Positions 33,182-42,051 of a DNA stretch of 64,000 nt are shown here, piece by piece. How positions within the stretch are numbered: the stretch's first letter is position 1; the number at the start of each line of letters is the position of its first letter. Made by a program: the position numbers and the translations under genes. The notes beneath the pieces are model-generated. The model was not told the origin of the DNA and did not search any database. It worked only from the letters and a program-made list of their open reading frames with translations. Source of the stretch: Flavobacterium haoranii (GTDB taxonomy: Bacteria > Bacteroidota > Bacteroidia > Flavobacteriales > Flavobacteriaceae); contig QKBC01000009.1 of assembly GCA_003246205.1 (NCBI GenBank), positions 62,001 through 126,000 on the forward strand, in the 5' to 3' direction.

Positions 33182-33835
33182 GTGAATATAGAACAACTTA
33201 CAGCTAGTTTTTATGCTCACAGAAATCCTGAAAAGAGCTTGCAAATGGAAAATTATATGAAAAATAATTTTCCATTTGTAGGTATTCAAACTCCTGTTCG
33301 AAGTGCACTTCAAAAACCTTTTTTACAAAATTTTAAGGGCGAAAAGAAAATCGATTGGAATTTAGTTAGTTCCCTTTGGGATTTAAAAGAACGAGAATTT
33401 CAATATGTTGCTCTTGATTATTTAATTACTAAAAAAAAATATTTAACTCCAACTGATTTAGACCTCATCAAACCATTAATCACAAGTAAATCTTGGTGGG
33501 ATAGTGTTGATCTAATAGCAAGTCATCTTATTGGCTTTTTGTTTCAAAATTATCCGAAAATCCAAGAAGAAATCTTGCAATGGGCTACTTCAGAAAATAT
33601 ATGGTTAAGAAGAACCTGTATCATTTGTCAATTAAAGTCAAAATCAAATACTAATACCGTTTTTTTAACCCAAACCATTACTCAAAATTTAAACAGTACC
33701 GAATTTTTTATCAATAAAGCTATTGGCTGGGCGCTACGGGAATATTCAAAATCAGACGCACAATGGGTTTCTGAATTTATCGAAGAACATCCTTTAAATT
33801 CCCTTAGCAAAAGAGAAGCCAGTAAATATCTATAA
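33182..33835 (+). CDS. DNA alkylation repair protein (AlkD-like)
   Basis: This 217-residue all-helical HEAT-like protein has 'FPFVGIQTPVRSALQKPFL' near the start, 'SKSWWDSVDLIASHLIGF' in the middle and 'NIWLRRTCIICQLKSK'. The Trp, Asp and Arg of these motifs are those that AlkD uses to excise bulky or positively charged alkyl purines without base flipping. The start is GTG, 12 bases after lipA. gap follows after four bases. Confidence 0.88.
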   Translation: MNIEQLTASFYAHRNPEKSLQMENYMKNNFPFVGIQTPVRSALQKPFLQNFKGEKKIDWNLVSSLWDLKEREFQYVALDYLITKKKYLTPTDLDLIKPLITSKSWWDSVDLIASHLIGFLFQNYPKIQEEILQWATSENIWLRRTCIICQLKSKSNTNTVFLTQTITQNLNSTEFFINKAIGWALREYSKSDAQWVSEFIEEHPLNSLSKREASKYL

Positions 33836-33839
33836 AATT

Positions 33840-34844
33840 ATGTCAAAAAAAATAACAATTGCTATAAATGGCTTCGGTCGCATAGGTCGAAATCTTTTTC
33901 GTTTACTCATCAACCATCCGACAATTGAAGTTGTTGCTATCAATGATATTGCTGATAACAAAACCATGAGCCATTTACTGAAATATGATAGCATTCATGG
34001 TATTTTACCTAACAATGTTGACTTCAACGACAAAGGTATTCTGGTTGACGGAAAACTAGTTTACTTTTTTCACGAAAAAGATATTAAAAACCTAGATTGG
34101 AAGTCGTTAGACATTGATTTTGTCGTAGAATCAACCGGAAAATTTAAAACTCAGGAACTAGCTTCACAACATATTGATGCAGGAGCCAAAAAAGTTATTT
34201 TATCGGCTCCACCAGAAGACGAAAAGATCAAAACTATTGTATTGGGTGTCAATGAACATTTAATTGACGGAACCGAATTGGTGATTTCCAACGCGAGTTG
34301 TACAACCAACAATGCAGCTCCAATGATTAAAGTTATCAAAGAATTGTGCGACATTGAACAAGCTTACATTACCACCGTTCACTCCTACACTACTGACCAA
34401 AGTTTACACGACCAACCTCATAAAGATTTAAGAAGAGCACGAGGTGCAGCACAATCGATAGTTCCTACCACAACAGGAGCTGCTAAAGCTTTAACAAAAA
34501 TCTTTCCGGAACTGAACGAAAAAATGGGAGGATGCGGCATTCGCGTACCGGTGCCCGACGGTTCTTTGACTGATATTACATTTAACGTAAAGCGAAAAGT
34601 AAGCATTGAAGAAATTAATGAAGCTTTTAAAAAAGCCTCAGAAACCAATTTAAAAGGAATTTTAGATTATACGGAAGATCCTATCGTTTCTGTCGATATT
34701 ATCGGTAATACTAACTCTTGTCTGTTTGATGCTCAGCTAACTTCTGTCATAGACAAAATGGTAAAGGTTGTAGGTTGGTATGACAATGAAATCGGATATT
34801 CGTCCAGATTAATCAATTTAATCAATTTTATAGCAAATAAATAA
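33840..34844 (+). CDS. gap: Glyceraldehyde-3-phosphate dehydrogenase
   Basis: This 334-residue protein has the NAD-binding 'INGFGRIGRNLFRLL' (9-23) and the catalytic Cys154 in 'SNASCTTNNAAP'. The His in 'TTVHSYTTDQ' and the terminal 'GWYDNEIGYSSRLI' are also present. It is a glycolytic and gluconeogenic enzyme. Asp36 in 'AINDI' fits NAD preference. Its proximity to the AlkD-like gene (four bases) suggests co-transcription from the lipA promoter or one inside the AlkD-like gene. Confidence 0.96.
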   Translation: MSKKITIAINGFGRIGRNLFRLLINHPTIEVVAINDIADNKTMSHLLKYDSIHGILPNNVDFNDKGILVDGKLVYFFHEKDIKNLDWKSLDIDFVVESTGKFKTQELASQHIDAGAKKVILSAPPEDEKIKTIVLGVNEHLIDGTELVISNASCTTNNAAPMIKVIKELCDIEQAYITTVHSYTTDQSLHDQPHKDLRRARGAAQSIVPTTTGAAKALTKIFPELNEKMGGCGIRVPVPDGSLTDITFNVKRKVSIEEINEAFKKASETNLKGILDYTEDPIVSVDIIGNTNSCLFDAQLTSVIDKMVKVVGWYDNEIGYSSRLINLINFIANK

Positions 34845-34909
34845 TTTTTCATATATTTATAACCCCTCTTTACCGGAATCCTTAACCTGTTTTTAAATCA
34901 TTTAAGAGT

Positions 34910-37117
34910 TTGAGAGCAATTCTATTCTTGTTATTGTTTGTGTTCTTTCCTTTTATAGGGAAATCTCAGGCTTTATACAAAGAAGTCGCTAAAATCAATG
35001 ACAGCGTTGATTATTATTTAGAGATTGCTATTTTTAATAAAGAAGATAAAAAATCATTTAACAAGGCTATTTTTTATACTGAAAAAGCAATAGACTTTGC
35101 TAAAAACAGTAACCTTCAAAGCAAACTCGGCGATTGTTATTTAGTTCTGGGAGGTATTTATTTTGAAATTCAGAAAGTTGATGATGCCATCGACAATTAC
35201 ATTAGAAGTATTAATTCGTATGGCAAAAACGTTCCTAAATCTAATTTAGCTTTAGCCTATTATAACTTAGGAAAGTGCTACATTGCTAAAAATAAACCGG
35301 AACTATCTGATATTTATTTTAAAAAAGCATCATTTATCTTTCAAGAGCTGAATTTTACAGATGCCATAGAATTAATTAATCTACAAAAAGGGATTTTACT
35401 TACTGAAAAAGGAGAAAAGACCGAAGCTTCCAAAACTTTTAAAAAAATCATTAAAAATTCAAGTGAAAATGATGCTCTTTTAGAAACCAGAATTGAAGCA
35501 TATTACCGATTATCTTTAATTGAATTCAGCAGCAAGAATTATAGAGAAAGTATCAATTTACTTCAAAAAGCACTTGCCTTAAATTCTAAAGGACCTGAGA
35601 ATCTTAATTTACAAAAAAAGATTCTAAAGCAAATTAGTGATACTTATAAAGCAAATGAAAACTATGAGAAATCATATCAGTATCTGGCTAAATATGCAAC
35701 TATAACCGATTCTATCGGAAATTTTTACAGTAATTATGTCAATGAAAATGCTTATGACAAAATTCAATTTGAAAAACAATTAAAAACTATTGAATTACTG
35801 GATAAAGAGAAGAAAAGCCAGCAAAAAACATTACGTTTTTCTAAATTAATCAGTATTTTGAGCATTGCTCTTATTTCTATTTTATCATTATTAAGTTTGT
35901 CATTATACAAAAACAATAAAATCAGGATCAGTACCAACAAACTTTTAAAAGAAAAAAACAAAGAGTTAATCAAAGAGAAAGAAAAAGTAGAAAAAGCGTC
36001 TAAAGCACGTGCCGAATTTATGGCGACTGTTAGCCACGAGCTACGAACTCCTTTAAATGCAATTAATGGAATTACTTACTTATTACTTCAGGAAAAACCA
36101 AGAGCAAATCAATTAAATTATTTAAAATCCTTAGAATTTTCAGGAAATTATTTATTGAACTTCATTAACGACATTTTAGAAATCAATCGCTTAGAATCTG
36201 ATAAAATATTAGTCGAAAAAATAAGTTTCAATATTCACGAACTCACAACAAATATCAGAAATTCTTTTAATGAATTTATAATAGAAAATAAAGTAACCTG
36301 TCATCAAAAGATTGACGATTCTATTCACCATTATTTAATTGGCGACCCTACAAAACTTTCGCAGGTCATTATCAATTTAATGAATAATGCTATTAAATTT
36401 ACCAAAAACGGAGATGTTTGGGTTACTATTAAAAAAATGAGTGAAACTGATACTAACATCAAACTCTATTTTGAGATACGTGACAATGGTATTGGTATTC
36501 CGAAAGATAAACAGGAAACGATTTTTGACAGTTTCAGTCAAGGTTCTGTTGAAATTAATCGTACGTACGGCGGCACAGGATTGGGACTTTCTATCGTAAA
36601 AAAGATTTTAGAACTTTTAGGAACAGAAGTTACATTAGAAAGTGATATCGATAAAGGAACTTCTTTCAGTTTTGAACTTGATTTTGAAAAAGGCAAAGAA
36701 CTATCGGAAGAAAAAACAGCTAATTCTAATTTAGAAAATCAATGCTTTAAAGATAAATCTATTTTATTGGTTGAAGACAACAAAATCAATCAGATGATCA
36801 CGTTAAAAATGCTGGAAAAGAAAGAAGTAAAATGTACTATTATTGATAATGGAGAAGAAGCTATTGAACATTTAAAAGACCATCACTATGATTTAATCTT
36901 GATGGATGTTCACTTACCCGGCATTAACGGTACAGAAGCTACTGCTGAAATTCGTAAATTTAATACTGAAACACCGATTATTGCCTTAACAGCTATTTCT
37001 CTTAATGAAAACAGAGAAATGCTATTATCTTACGGAATGAATGATGTGATAACCAAACCATTCATTCCTGATAATTTTTATGCTGTAATTTCAGAACATC
37101 TTAATATTCCAAAATAA
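34910..37117 (+). CDS. TPR hybrid sensor histidine kinase/response regulator
   Basis: The protein has 735 residues. A signal peptide (1-20) is followed by a periplasmic region with about five TPR units (25-265). A coiled coil, a membrane segment (about 313-332) and a HisKA domain with phospho-His376 ('SHELRTPLNAI') follow. The HATPase_c boxes include 'DNGIGIPKD' and 'TYGGTGLGLSI'. The C-terminal receiver domain has Asp666 ('LILMDVHLPG'). No DNA-binding output is attached. The start is TTG, which supplies the signal peptide. Its end overlaps the convergent punA end by 17 bases. Confidence 0.9.
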   Translation: MRAILFLLLFVFFPFIGKSQALYKEVAKINDSVDYYLEIAIFNKEDKKSFNKAIFYTEKAIDFAKNSNLQSKLGDCYLVLGGIYFEIQKVDDAIDNYIRSINSYGKNVPKSNLALAYYNLGKCYIAKNKPELSDIYFKKASFIFQELNFTDAIELINLQKGILLTEKGEKTEASKTFKKIIKNSSENDALLETRIEAYYRLSLIEFSSKNYRESINLLQKALALNSKGPENLNLQKKILKQISDTYKANENYEKSYQYLAKYATITDSIGNFYSNYVNENAYDKIQFEKQLKTIELLDKEKKSQQKTLRFSKLISILSIALISILSLLSLSLYKNNKIRISTNKLLKEKNKELIKEKEKVEKASKARAEFMATVSHELRTPLNAINGITYLLLQEKPRANQLNYLKSLEFSGNYLLNFINDILEINRLESDKILVEKISFNIHELTTNIRNSFNEFIIENKVTCHQKIDDSIHHYLIGDPTKLSQVIINLMNNAIKFTKNGDVWVTIKKMSETDTNIKLYFEIRDNGIGIPKDKQETIFDSFSQGSVEINRTYGGTGLGLSIVKKILELLGTEVTLESDIDKGTSFSFELDFEKGKELSEEKTANSNLENQCFKDKSILLVEDNKINQMITLKMLEKKEVKCTIIDNGEEAIEHLKDHHYDLILMDVHLPGINGTEATAEIRKFNTETPIIALTAISLNENREMLLSYGMNDVITKPFIPDNFYAVISEHLNIPK

Positions 37118-37916
37118 AATTCCGAATCAAGTCTCTAACGTGAGGTTCGGCTTTTTGCGCTGCCTGAAGTACTTCTTCATGGTTCACTTCATTAATATTG
37201 GCTTCATCCCCCATATCAGTAATAACCGAAACACCGAAACACTCCATATCCATATGGCGAGCCACAATAACCTCAGGAACAGTTGACATTCCGACACAAT
37301 CACCGCCCATTGCTTTTACCATTCTATACTCAGCCAAAGTTTCAAAAGTGGGTCCCTGCAAAGCCAGATATACGCCAACTTTTAAATCAAAATCTGATTT
37401 TTTTGCAATTTCCAATGCTTTTGCCATCATTTTTTTAGAATACGGTTCGCTCATATTCAAAAATCTTGGTCCAAAACGTTCGTCATTTTTACCTCGTAAC
37501 GGATGTCCCGGCATCATATTGATATGATCTTTTATCATCATAACATCACCTACTTTGAATCCGGGATTTACCCCACCGGAAGCATTAGAAACAATCAGTT
37601 TATTGATTCCTAAATACTTCATTACACGAACCGGAAAGGTAACTTCCTTCATTTCATAACCTTCGTAGTAATGAAAACGGCCTTGCATAGCCATTATTTT
37701 TTTAGTTCCGATGGTTCCGAAAAGCAATGCACCTTTGTGCCCTTCAACGGTTGAAACCGGAAAATGAGGAATATCTTTGTATGCAATTGTATATTCAATT
37801 ACAATATCATCGGCAAAACCACCTAAACCTGAACCTAAAATAACGCCGTACTCCGGTTCAAAATGATTGGTTTTATCTTTTAAAAAAGCAACTGTTTCTT
37901 GAACTTTATCCCACAT
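37101..37916 (-). CDS. punA: Purine nucleoside phosphorylase (PunA type)
   Basis: This 271-residue trimeric-type PNP has 'YGVILGSGLGGFADDI' (phosphate-binding Ser), 'FPVSTVEGHKGALLFGT', 'GRFHYYEGYEM' and 'ALQGPTFETLAEYRM'. 'MGGDCVGMSTVPE' and 'VITDMG' follow at the purine site. It splits inosine and guanosine to base and ribose-1-phosphate. Its start overlaps the lpxK end by 11 bases, and its end overlaps the convergent histidine kinase. Confidence 0.94.
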   Translation of the reverse strand: MWDKVQETVAFLKDKTNHFEPEYGVILGSGLGGFADDIVIEYTIAYKDIPHFPVSTVEGHKGALLFGTIGTKKIMAMQGRFHYYEGYEMKEVTFPVRVMKYLGINKLIVSNASGGVNPGFKVGDVMMIKDHINMMPGHPLRGKNDERFGPRFLNMSEPYSKKMMAKALEIAKKSDFDLKVGVYLALQGPTFETLAEYRMVKAMGGDCVGMSTVPEVIVARHMDMECFGVSVITDMGDEANINEVNHEEVLQAAQKAEPHVRDLIRNFILEY

Positions 37917-38898
37917 AATTTCGTATTAATTTATCTAGTTTATTTTGGTTTTCTATAATTTCAATTGTTATTGGCAAATACCACAATTGGCTACTCTCAA
38001 CTTTATCATGCAAACGCATATAATCTTTCTCCGTAGTTACAATTTTTCTCCCTTTGGCTGTTGCCAGAATAGTCTCAATATCTTTATCACTAAACGTATG
38101 ATGATCCGGAAACAACAATACGTCATCTGTATTTTTCTTTAAAAACTGAACAAAACTTGTCGGATTTGCAATTCCGGCAACAATCAATTTGCTGTCTACC
38201 ATTTCTTTCACTTCAACTTTTTGACTGCTGTTCCACAAATACATATCATATACTATTTTACTAAAGAAAACAGGTACATCTACTTTCAAATTCTTTTCAA
38301 TCTTTTGCATCGCAATTTCAGAAATATCACTTGGACATTTTGTGACAATTATCACATCGGCCCGTTTTTTTCCTATAGAAGGTTCCCTCAAATTTCCAAA
38401 AGGTAAAATATAATCCTGAGTAAATAAGTGGTTGTAATCCGTCAATAGAATATAAAATCCAGCTTTAACTTTACGATGTTGAAAAGCATCATCCAACAAA
38501 ATAACTTCCGGATGTACTAAATTTTGCAATTGTTCAATTCCATTACTGCGATTTGCATCTACGGCAACTGAAATATTTTTAAACTTTGAGTAGAATTGAA
38601 ACGGCTCATCTCCTATTGTAGCTGCATTTTCATTTTCATCGGCGAGAATAAAACCTTTGGTTTTTCGCCCATAACCTCTACTTAAAGTAGCTATTTTTTT
38701 ATCTTGTAATAAGCGGATCAAGTATTCTATATGCGGTGTTTTTCCGGTTCCTCCAACACTCAAATTCCCGACAGCAATAATCGGCAATGAAAATGAATGG
38801 CTTTTTAGCCATCCCCAATCGTAAAAAAGATTACGGCAAAAAGTCACCATCCAATATACAAATCCTAATGGAAAGAGTAATTTTCGTAATAAATCCAT
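37906..38898 (-). CDS. lpxK: Tetraacyldisaccharide 4'-kinase
   Basis: This 330-residue inner-membrane enzyme phosphorylates the lipid A precursor at the 4' position. It has an N-terminal membrane-binding helix and Walker A 'VGNLSVGGTGKTPHIEYL'. 'SRGYGRKTKG', 'GDEPFQFYSKF' and 'EVILLDDAFQHRKV' follow. Length is normal. It implies an outer membrane with lipid A. Confidence 0.95.
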   Translation of the reverse strand: MDLLRKLLFPLGFVYWMVTFCRNLFYDWGWLKSHSFSLPIIAVGNLSVGGTGKTPHIEYLIRLLQDKKIATLSRGYGRKTKGFILADENENAATIGDEPFQFYSKFKNISVAVDANRSNGIEQLQNLVHPEVILLDDAFQHRKVKAGFYILLTDYNHLFTQDYILPFGNLREPSIGKKRADVIIVTKCPSDISEIAMQKIEKNLKVDVPVFFSKIVYDMYLWNSSQKVEVKEMVDSKLIVAGIANPTSFVQFLKKNTDDVLLFPDHHTFSDKDIETILATAKGRKIVTTEKDYMRLHDKVESSQLWYLPITIEIIENQNKLDKLIRNYVG

Positions 38899-38919
38899 AG
38901 TACGAAAGTAGCATTTTTT

Positions 38920-38927
38920 TATCTTTG
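38920..38927 (+). promoter_or_regulatory. Candidate -7 box of the Nif3-like gene
   Basis: TATCTTTG lies 22 bases upstream of the ATG at 38950, in the short divergent space with lpxK. Confidence 0.55.
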
Positions 38928-38949
38928 ATAGAAATAAAAATACTACTCT

Positions 38950-40044
38950 ATGAAGTTATCTGAAATTCTTACTGTTTTAGAAAAAATGGCTCCGCTTTCA
39001 TACGCCGAAGATTTTGATAATGTAGGTTTACTCGTAGGACAGCCTCAAAATGAAATCAACGGAATTTTAGTATGCCATGATGCTTTAGAAAATGTCATTG
39101 AAGAAGCTATTGCTAAAAGCTGTAATTTGGTAGTCTGCTTCCATCCTATTTTATTTAGCGGAATTAAAAAAATAACAGGAAAGAGTTATGTAGAAAGAGC
39201 CATTATCAAAGCCATTAAACACGACATTGCCCTTTATGCCGTTCATACTGCTTTAGACAATCATAAAAATGGTGTAAACAAGATATTTTGCAATGCACTT
39301 GGATTAACAAATACCAAAATTTTAGTTCCAAAAACTAATTTCATAAAAAAATTAGTAACGTACACCATTCCTGAAAATGCAGAAGAACTTAGAAATGCTC
39401 TTTTTGATGCCGGTGCAGGAAAGATAGGCAATTATGAGGATTGTAGTTTTAATAGTCAGGGAATAGGAACATATTTAGGAGGAGAAAACAGCAATCCGCA
39501 AATAGGAGAACGTTTTGAGTTTGTACAAAATACCGAAATTAAAATTGAAGTTACTTTTGAAAAACACTTACAAAGCAGGATTTTAAAAGCGCTTTTCAGC
39601 AATCATGCTTATGAAGAAGTGGCTTACGAAATTTATTCTTTAGATAACTTACATCAAAACATTGGCTTAGGTATGATCGGTGAGTTTGAAATTCCGATTT
39701 CTGAAACCGAATTATTAGAACTGGTTAAAGATAAAATGCTATGCGGAGGTATCCGTCACAGTATTTTTACCGGAAAAAAAGTTCAAAAAGTAGCCGTTTT
39801 AGGTGGTTCAGGCAGCTTTGCTATTAAAAATGCAATAAATGCCGGTGCAGATGCTTTCTTAACTGCAGATTTAAAATATCACCAATTTTACGAAGCAGAA
39901 GATAAACTACTTTTGGCTGACATCGGACATTTTGAAAGTGAAAGATTTACAAAAAATTATATTGTTGATTATCTTAAAGAAAAAATCACTAATTTTGCAA
40001 TCATTTTATCAGAGGAAAATACAAACCCGGTTCAATATTTTTAA
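38950..40044 (+). CDS. Nif3-like dinuclear metal centre protein
   Basis: This 364-residue protein is of the DUF34/NIF3 family, long form with an inserted CutA-like domain near 130-230. Metal-ligand segments are 'NLVVCFHPILFSG' and 'ALYAVHTALDNHKNGVN', and near the end 'AFLTADLKYHQFYEAED' and 'LADIGHFESERF'. Homologues are linked to GTP cyclohydrolase-like activity or metal handling, with no firm role. Two bases separate it from the coiled-coil gene, and the two families are commonly neighbours. Confidence 0.92.
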   Translation: MKLSEILTVLEKMAPLSYAEDFDNVGLLVGQPQNEINGILVCHDALENVIEEAIAKSCNLVVCFHPILFSGIKKITGKSYVERAIIKAIKHDIALYAVHTALDNHKNGVNKIFCNALGLTNTKILVPKTNFIKKLVTYTIPENAEELRNALFDAGAGKIGNYEDCSFNSQGIGTYLGGENSNPQIGERFEFVQNTEIKIEVTFEKHLQSRILKALFSNHAYEEVAYEIYSLDNLHQNIGLGMIGEFEIPISETELLELVKDKMLCGGIRHSIFTGKKVQKVAVLGGSGSFAIKNAINAGADAFLTADLKYHQFYEAEDKLLLADIGHFESERFTKNYIVDYLKEKITNFAIILSEENTNPVQYF

Positions 40045-40046
40045 AT

Positions 40047-40826
40047 ATGGCAAACACAAAAGAACTAAGTGTAGAAGACAAATTAAGAGCGCTTTATAGT
40101 TTACAACTTGTTGATTCTAAAATAGATGAAATTAGAAGCGTTAGAGGAGAATTACCTTTAGAAGTAGAGGATTTAGAAGACGAAGTTGCAGGTCTTACCA
40201 CTCGTTTAGAAAAATTCAAAAATGATTTAGAAACCATTGATGCTCAAATTAAAGAAAAGAAAAATGCAATTGATGAGCACAAGAGTGCCATAAAAAAATA
40301 TCAAGAGCAACAAAAAAATGTTCGCAACAACAGAGAATACAACTCTTTAACAAAAGAAATTGAGTTTCAAGAACTTGAAATCCAATTAGCAGAGAAGCAC
40401 ATAAAAGAAATGAAAGCTTCAATTGAACATAAAAAAGAAGTTGTTTCTCAAACTAAAGAAAAATTAGAGGCTAAACAAACTCACTTAAAACACAAAAAAG
40501 CGGAACTAAACGATATTATGTCTGAAACCGAAAAAGAAGAAAACTTCTTAATGGAAAAATCAGAAGAACTTCAAAAACAAATTGAAGAACGTTTATTGAC
40601 TGCTTACAAAAGAATTCGCGGAAGCGTTCGTAACGGCTTAGCTGTTGTTTCTATTGAGCGTGGAGCTTCTGCCGGTTCATTTTTCACAATTCCGCCACAA
40701 ACACAAATGGAAATTGCAGGTCGTAAAAAAATAATCACTGATGAACACAGTGGTCGTATTTTGATTGACAGTTTCTTAGCTGATGAAGTAAAAGAAGAAA
40801 TGGAAAAATTATTTGCTAAGTTATAA
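40047..40826 (+). CDS. Coiled-coil protein of the C4-type zinc-ribbon family, ligands lost
   Basis: This 259-residue protein has a long coiled coil (about 30-180) and a C-terminal domain of the DUF164/zf-RING_7 kind, recognisable from 'RGASAGSFFTIPPQ' and 'EHSGRIL'. In typical members this domain holds two CxxC pairs. Here the equivalent positions are Ser208, Ser211, Asp232 and Ser235, and the whole protein contains no cysteine. The fold must be stabilised without zinc. It is probably co-transcribed with the Nif3-like gene. Function of the family is poorly known. Confidence 0.85.
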   Translation: MANTKELSVEDKLRALYSLQLVDSKIDEIRSVRGELPLEVEDLEDEVAGLTTRLEKFKNDLETIDAQIKEKKNAIDEHKSAIKKYQEQQKNVRNNREYNSLTKEIEFQELEIQLAEKHIKEMKASIEHKKEVVSQTKEKLEAKQTHLKHKKAELNDIMSETEKEENFLMEKSEELQKQIEERLLTAYKRIRGSVRNGLAVVSIERGASAGSFFTIPPQTQMEIAGRKKIITDEHSGRILIDSFLADEVKEEMEKLFAKL

Positions 40827-40847
40827 GAACTAGTAAATTTTAGATAT

Positions 40848-40884
40848 AAAAAAATCCCGATTGGTTTCAATCGGGATTTTTTTT
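40848..40884. terminator. Terminator after the coiled-coil gene
   Basis: The 13-bp stem AAAATCCCGATTG/CAATCGGGATTTT has loop GTTT and A- and T-runs on both sides. It can also serve the convergent lipoprotein gene. Confidence 0.88.
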
Positions 40885-40935
40885 ATAGCTAACTCTTTAA
40901 TTTAATACTGTTTTTTCCTTTTCCAAAAAAATTAA

Positions 40936-41736
40936 TTAATCTAATTCATTTCCTACTCCCCCAGAACATGAACCAATAAAACCTGTAGTTCCAGTAGTAG
41001 TTGTCCCTCCATAATAATTTGTATAATAAGCTTTTCTTTTATTAACAGTTCCATTTGGACACGTTCTTGAAACCTCACAATAAACTGTAAAACCACTATA
41101 CATAGGTCCATCAGGATTTACAATTACATAAGTACTATTAGTTCCTGACATAAATGGCGCATGTAGTTGAGACCAAACATATGTATCTCCAGTTTCTAAA
41201 TTATCAAGTTCTAATCTCCAATATGGATGACCGCCAGAAACTGCCAAAGTACATCTTATAACTGGATTTGGACATGAACAATTTCCACTATCACCTACTA
41301 CTTTACTTATATTTAATTCAGTTTCACAAGTCAAAGCATCTCCTCCAGATCCAAATGCTGTTAATGTACCTCCTGTAAAATTTGAAGAAAAATCTACAGT
41401 AACTGTATTTCCTGTAGTCGTAATCGTTTGAGAAGTTGTCCCTGAAAAAATAGCATTTCCTGTTAAAGTCCAAACTATACTCCCAACAGTACCCGTACTA
41501 TTTGTATAAATAAAAGTCGAACTTGAACTAGCTGAAACAACTGCATTCCCTGTAGTTATTACACTATTACCCGTAATATCACAAGCTGTTTGAGTAACAA
41601 CTTTTGAAGATAAATTATTATTACTAAACTTTGCATCATTTAAATCATCTGAATTATCAGTAGAACATGCAAAAAAAACACTTCCTAATGCTAAAAGCAT
41701 TAAGGTTAACATAAAATTAAATCGATTTTTTCTCAT
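40936..41736 (-). CDS. Lipoprotein with PKD-like region, unknown function
   Basis: The protein has about 266 residues from the ATG at 41736. An ATG four codons upstream precedes three Ile codons in an ATT-repeat tract and is less likely. The lipoprotein signal ends 'LGSVFFAC'. The mature part is Ser/Thr/Gly-rich: it has a stretch like a PKD domain ('VGSIVWTLTGNAIFSG') and a second Cys-containing half ('GNCSCPNPVIRC', 'VYCEVSRTCPNGTV'). It is probably at the cell surface. It stands alone, flanked by AT-rich spacers. Confidence 0.72.
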   Translation of the reverse strand: MRKNRFNFMLTLMLLALGSVFFACSTDNSDDLNDAKFSNNNLSSKVVTQTACDITGNSVITTGNAVVSASSSSTFIYTNSTGTVGSIVWTLTGNAIFSGTTSQTITTTGNTVTVDFSSNFTGGTLTAFGSGGDALTCETELNISKVVGDSGNCSCPNPVIRCTLAVSGGHPYWRLELDNLETGDTYVWSQLHAPFMSGTNSTYVIVNPDGPMYSGFTVYCEVSRTCPNGTVNKRKAYYTNYYGGTTTTGTTGFIGSCSGGVGNELD

Positions 41737-42051
41737 TATTATTATCATTATTATTATTTCAAATTATTCATTTCATAAATCATAAAACAAAAATTATTTC
41801 TATCAATATTTATTAGATGATAAATCAAAAAAACTATTAAACATTTATTTTTGTCCTAATAATTTTTAAACAACTTATATATTATGAAATTACAGAGCCA
41901 AAAATAATACAAATACCTTCTTAAAAAGATACATTTTTTCTGTAAAAAATGTTAAATTTTTACATAAAAAATCATACATAATAACTTCTTCAAAAAAATA
42001 ACAACAAAAACAGTTTAAAACAGAGTGCTTTTTTTGTACTATCTTTGCGCT
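41737..42051. other. 315-bp AT-rich spacer
   Basis: It holds a short ATT-triplet tract near 41740-41757, long A/T runs, and the rluF promoter box at its right end. I see no gene, tRNA or clear terminator in it. Confidence 0.6.
42040..42047 (+). promoter_or_regulatory. Candidate -7 box of rluF, very close to the start codon
   Basis: TATCTTTG ends four bases before the ATG at 42052. The expected transcription start falls at or next to the ATG, which suggests a leaderless mRNA. Confidence 0.55.

Noticed and set aside
42025..42051. TTG start for the pseudouridine synthase nine codons upstream
   Set aside because: It lies upstream of and through the -7 box, so it would not be on the mRNA.
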